This document shows, in pieces, positions 62,477 through 64,000 of a stretch of 64,000 nt of DNA. Position 1 is the stretch's first letter. Each line of letters starts with the position of its first letter. The notes under the pieces were generated by a model. The model was not told where the DNA came from and did no database searches. It worked only from the letters and a program-made list of their open reading frames with translations. The position numbers and the translations under genes were made by a program. This stretch comes from Azospirillum sp. TSO35-2 (lineage in GTDB: Bacteria > Pseudomonadota > Alphaproteobacteria > Azospirillales > Azospirillaceae). The DNA lies in the NCBI RefSeq assembly GCF_003116095.1, contig NZ_LGRA01000018.1, forward strand, positions 768,749 to 832,748. The letters run 5' to 3'.

Positions 62477-63925
62477 TTACGCGCGGACGGCGACGTTCGC
62501 GTCGACCGGCGCGGCGTCGTGCAGGTCGGTCAGCGGGATCGGGTAATCGCCGGTGAAGCAGGCGTCGCAATAGCTGATCGTCGCCGGATCGCGCTTCTTC
62601 TCGCCCATCGCCCGGTACAGGCCATCCAGCGAGATGAAGGCGAGGCTGTCGGCCTGGATGAACTCGCGCATCTGCTCCACCGTCATGCGGTGGGCCAGCA
62701 GCTTGCCCTGCTCCGGCGTGTCGATGCCGTAGAAGCAGGGGTGCGAGGTCGGCGGGCTGGAGATGCGCATGTGCACCTCGGCGGCGCCGGCGGCGCGGAC
62801 CATCTCGACGATCTTCTTTGAGGTGGTGCCGCGCACGATGCTGTCATCGACCAGCACGACGCGCTTGCCCTCGATCATCGCCCGGTTGGCGTTGTGCTTC
62901 AGCTTCACGCCGAGATGGCGGATCTGGTCGGTCGGCTCGATGAAGGTGCGGCCGACATAATGGTTGCGGATGATGCCGAGGTCGAACGGCACCCCGGCCT
63001 CCTGGGCGTAGCCCAGCGCCGCCGGCACGCCGCTGTCCGGCACCGGGACGATGACGTCGGCCGGCACGCCGGCCTCGCGCGCCAGCTCGCGGCCGATGCG
63101 CTGGCGGGCCTGGTAGACGGAGGTGCCCTCCATCACGCTGTCCGGCCGGGCGAAGTAGATGTATTCGAAGATGCACAGGCGGCGGCCGTGCGGCTGGAAC
63201 GGCCGCAGGCTGTGCACGCCGTCGCCGTCGATGACGATCATCTCGCCCGGCTCGACGTCGCGGACATAGTCGGCGCCGACGATGTCGAAGGCGCAGGTCT
63301 CGCTGGCCAGCAGGTAGGTGTCGCCGAGCTTGCCCAGCACCAGCGGCCGCACGCCGAGCGCGTCGCGCACGCCGATGACCTCCTTGGAGGTCAGCGCCAC
63401 CAGCGAGAAGGCGCCCTCGACCTGCCGCACCGCCTCGATCAGGCGGTCGACCGGCGAGCCGCCGCGGGCGGTCGCCATCAGGTGGACGATGACCTCGGTG
63501 TCGGTGGAGGACTGGAACAGGCAGCCGCGGCGGACCAGCTGGCGGCGCAGCGACTGCGCGTTGGTCAGGTTGCCGTTGTGCGCCAGCGCGAAGCCGCCGA
63601 ACTCGAAATCGGCGTAGAGCGGCTGGACGTTGCGGATCGAGGTGTCGCCGGTGGTGGCGTAGCGGACATGGCCGATCGCCGACGGGCCCTTCAGCTTGGC
63701 GATGATCGCCTCGGAGCTGAAATGGTCGCCGACCAGACCCAGCGTGTGCTGGAGGTGGAACCGGCCGCCGTCGAAGCTGACGATGCCCGCCGCTTCCTGC
63801 CCGCGGTGCTGCAGGGCGTGCAGGCCCAGCGCGGTGATGGCGCCCGCCTGCGGGTTGCCGTAGATGCCGAACACGCCGCACTCCTCGCGCAGCTTGTCGT
63901 CGTCGAACGGATGCGTCGTCAGCAT
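62477..63925 (-). CDS. purF: Amidophosphoribosyltransferase
   Basis: PurF, 482 residues, catalyses the first committed step of purine synthesis (PRPP + glutamine to phosphoribosylamine). After a short propeptide (MLTTHPFDDDKLREE) the N-terminal nucleophile is Cys16 in ECGVFGIYG, as in the self-processing, iron-sulphur type. Glutaminase landmarks are QHRGQEAAGIVSFDGGRFH and RYATTGDTSIRNVQP. The PRPP-binding motif is VVLVDDSIVRGTTSKKIVE. Conserved cysteines for the Fe-S cluster are in the C-terminal third (ISYCDACFTGDY). ATG 63925 is preferred over an upstream TTG at 63946. It is followed by an SDR gene on the same strand. Confidence 0.98.
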   Translation of the reverse strand: MLTTHPFDDDKLREECGVFGIYGNPQAGAITALGLHALQHRGQEAAGIVSFDGGRFHLQHTLGLVGDHFSSEAIIAKLKGPSAIGHVRYATTGDTSIRNVQPLYADFEFGGFALAHNGNLTNAQSLRRQLVRRGCLFQSSTDTEVIVHLMATARGGSPVDRLIEAVRQVEGAFSLVALTSKEVIGVRDALGVRPLVLGKLGDTYLLASETCAFDIVGADYVRDVEPGEMIVIDGDGVHSLRPFQPHGRRLCIFEYIYFARPDSVMEGTSVYQARQRIGRELAREAGVPADVIVPVPDSGVPAALGYAQEAGVPFDLGIIRNHYVGRTFIEPTDQIRHLGVKLKHNANRAMIEGKRVVLVDDSIVRGTTSKKIVEMVRAAGAAEVHMRISSPPTSHPCFYGIDTPEQGKLLAHRMTVEQMREFIQADSLAFISLDGLYRAMGEKKRDPATISYCDACFTGDYPIPLTDLHDAAPVDANVAVRA

Positions 63926-64000
63926 CTGCAGAGGTCCTTCGTCCAAGAGACGCCGTCAGCGGGCGTCAGCACACACAACGGGAAACGCACAACCGAAACG

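Overview
The window looks like a chromosomal segment of a GC-rich alphaproteobacterium, most probably Azospirillum or a close relative (Rhodospirillales). The evidence is indirect: GcrA and a MucR/Ros zinc-finger regulator, an RpoH with a clear RpoH box, a Complex I NDUFS4-type subunit, GlnD, CcoG, a split glycine dehydrogenase, and GTG/TTG starts with strong Shine-Dalgarno sequences. No rRNA, CRISPR array, transposase or plasmid replication gene was seen. Three tRNA genes (Lys, Arg, Pro) lie near 35.1-36.0 kb.

Layout. 0-9 kb: end of a HAD-type phosphatase, TerC, HU, MucR, RpoH, a globin-coupled chemotaxis transducer, a 56-residue ORF, a GNAT acetyltransferase and hydrolases. 9-15 kb: a minus-strand run of uvrB, lytic transglycosylase and alpha/beta hydrolase, then an aminoglycoside-phosphotransferase-like pair. 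15-18 kb: a large GH17-GT2 beta-glucan synthase. 18-23 kb: the glycine cleavage operon gcvT-gcvH-gcvPA-gcvPB behind a tandem glycine riboswitch. 23-28.4 kb: a lipoprotein, ispH and a cobalamin cluster (cupin-cobU-cobO-cobQ) with overlapping genes. 28.5-36 kb: hydrolase, proline-rich protein, entericidin, MATE pump, gyrA, coaD, tRNAs and NDUFS4. 36-40 kb: a MacAB-like tripartite efflux set without an outer-membrane channel. 40-48.5 kb: DUF192 protein, gcrA, an ECF sigma/anti-sigma pair, isocitrate dehydrogenase, a multicopper oxidase, an HTH protein and a DUF2189 membrane protein. 48.46-50.53 kb: an AT-rich islet with one AIPR-family gene. 50.5-64 kb: VWA protein, alarmone-hydrolase-like HD protein, ccoG, mutS, small unknowns, glnD, an SDR and purF.

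Most of the window is housekeeping. The outstanding accessory locus is the AIPR gene, whose base composition is unlike its neighbours and whose start is preceded by an 11-bp inverted repeat. It is a candidate single-gene phage defence insertion between two conserved genes. A second unexplained signal is a 61-bp palindromic element present twice (13219 and 46542). The two copies have equal length, and one outer-stem position changes on both sides so that pairing is kept. Further non-coding structure includes tandem hairpins ahead of the glucan synthase gene, a dRS3-like inverted repeat, a 23-bp perfect hairpin before tRNA-Lys, and interleaved dyads between the HTH and DUF2189 genes.

All calls come from reading motifs and context. 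No database search was run. Gene starts marked as uncertain are choices based on Shine-Dalgarno position and domain start.
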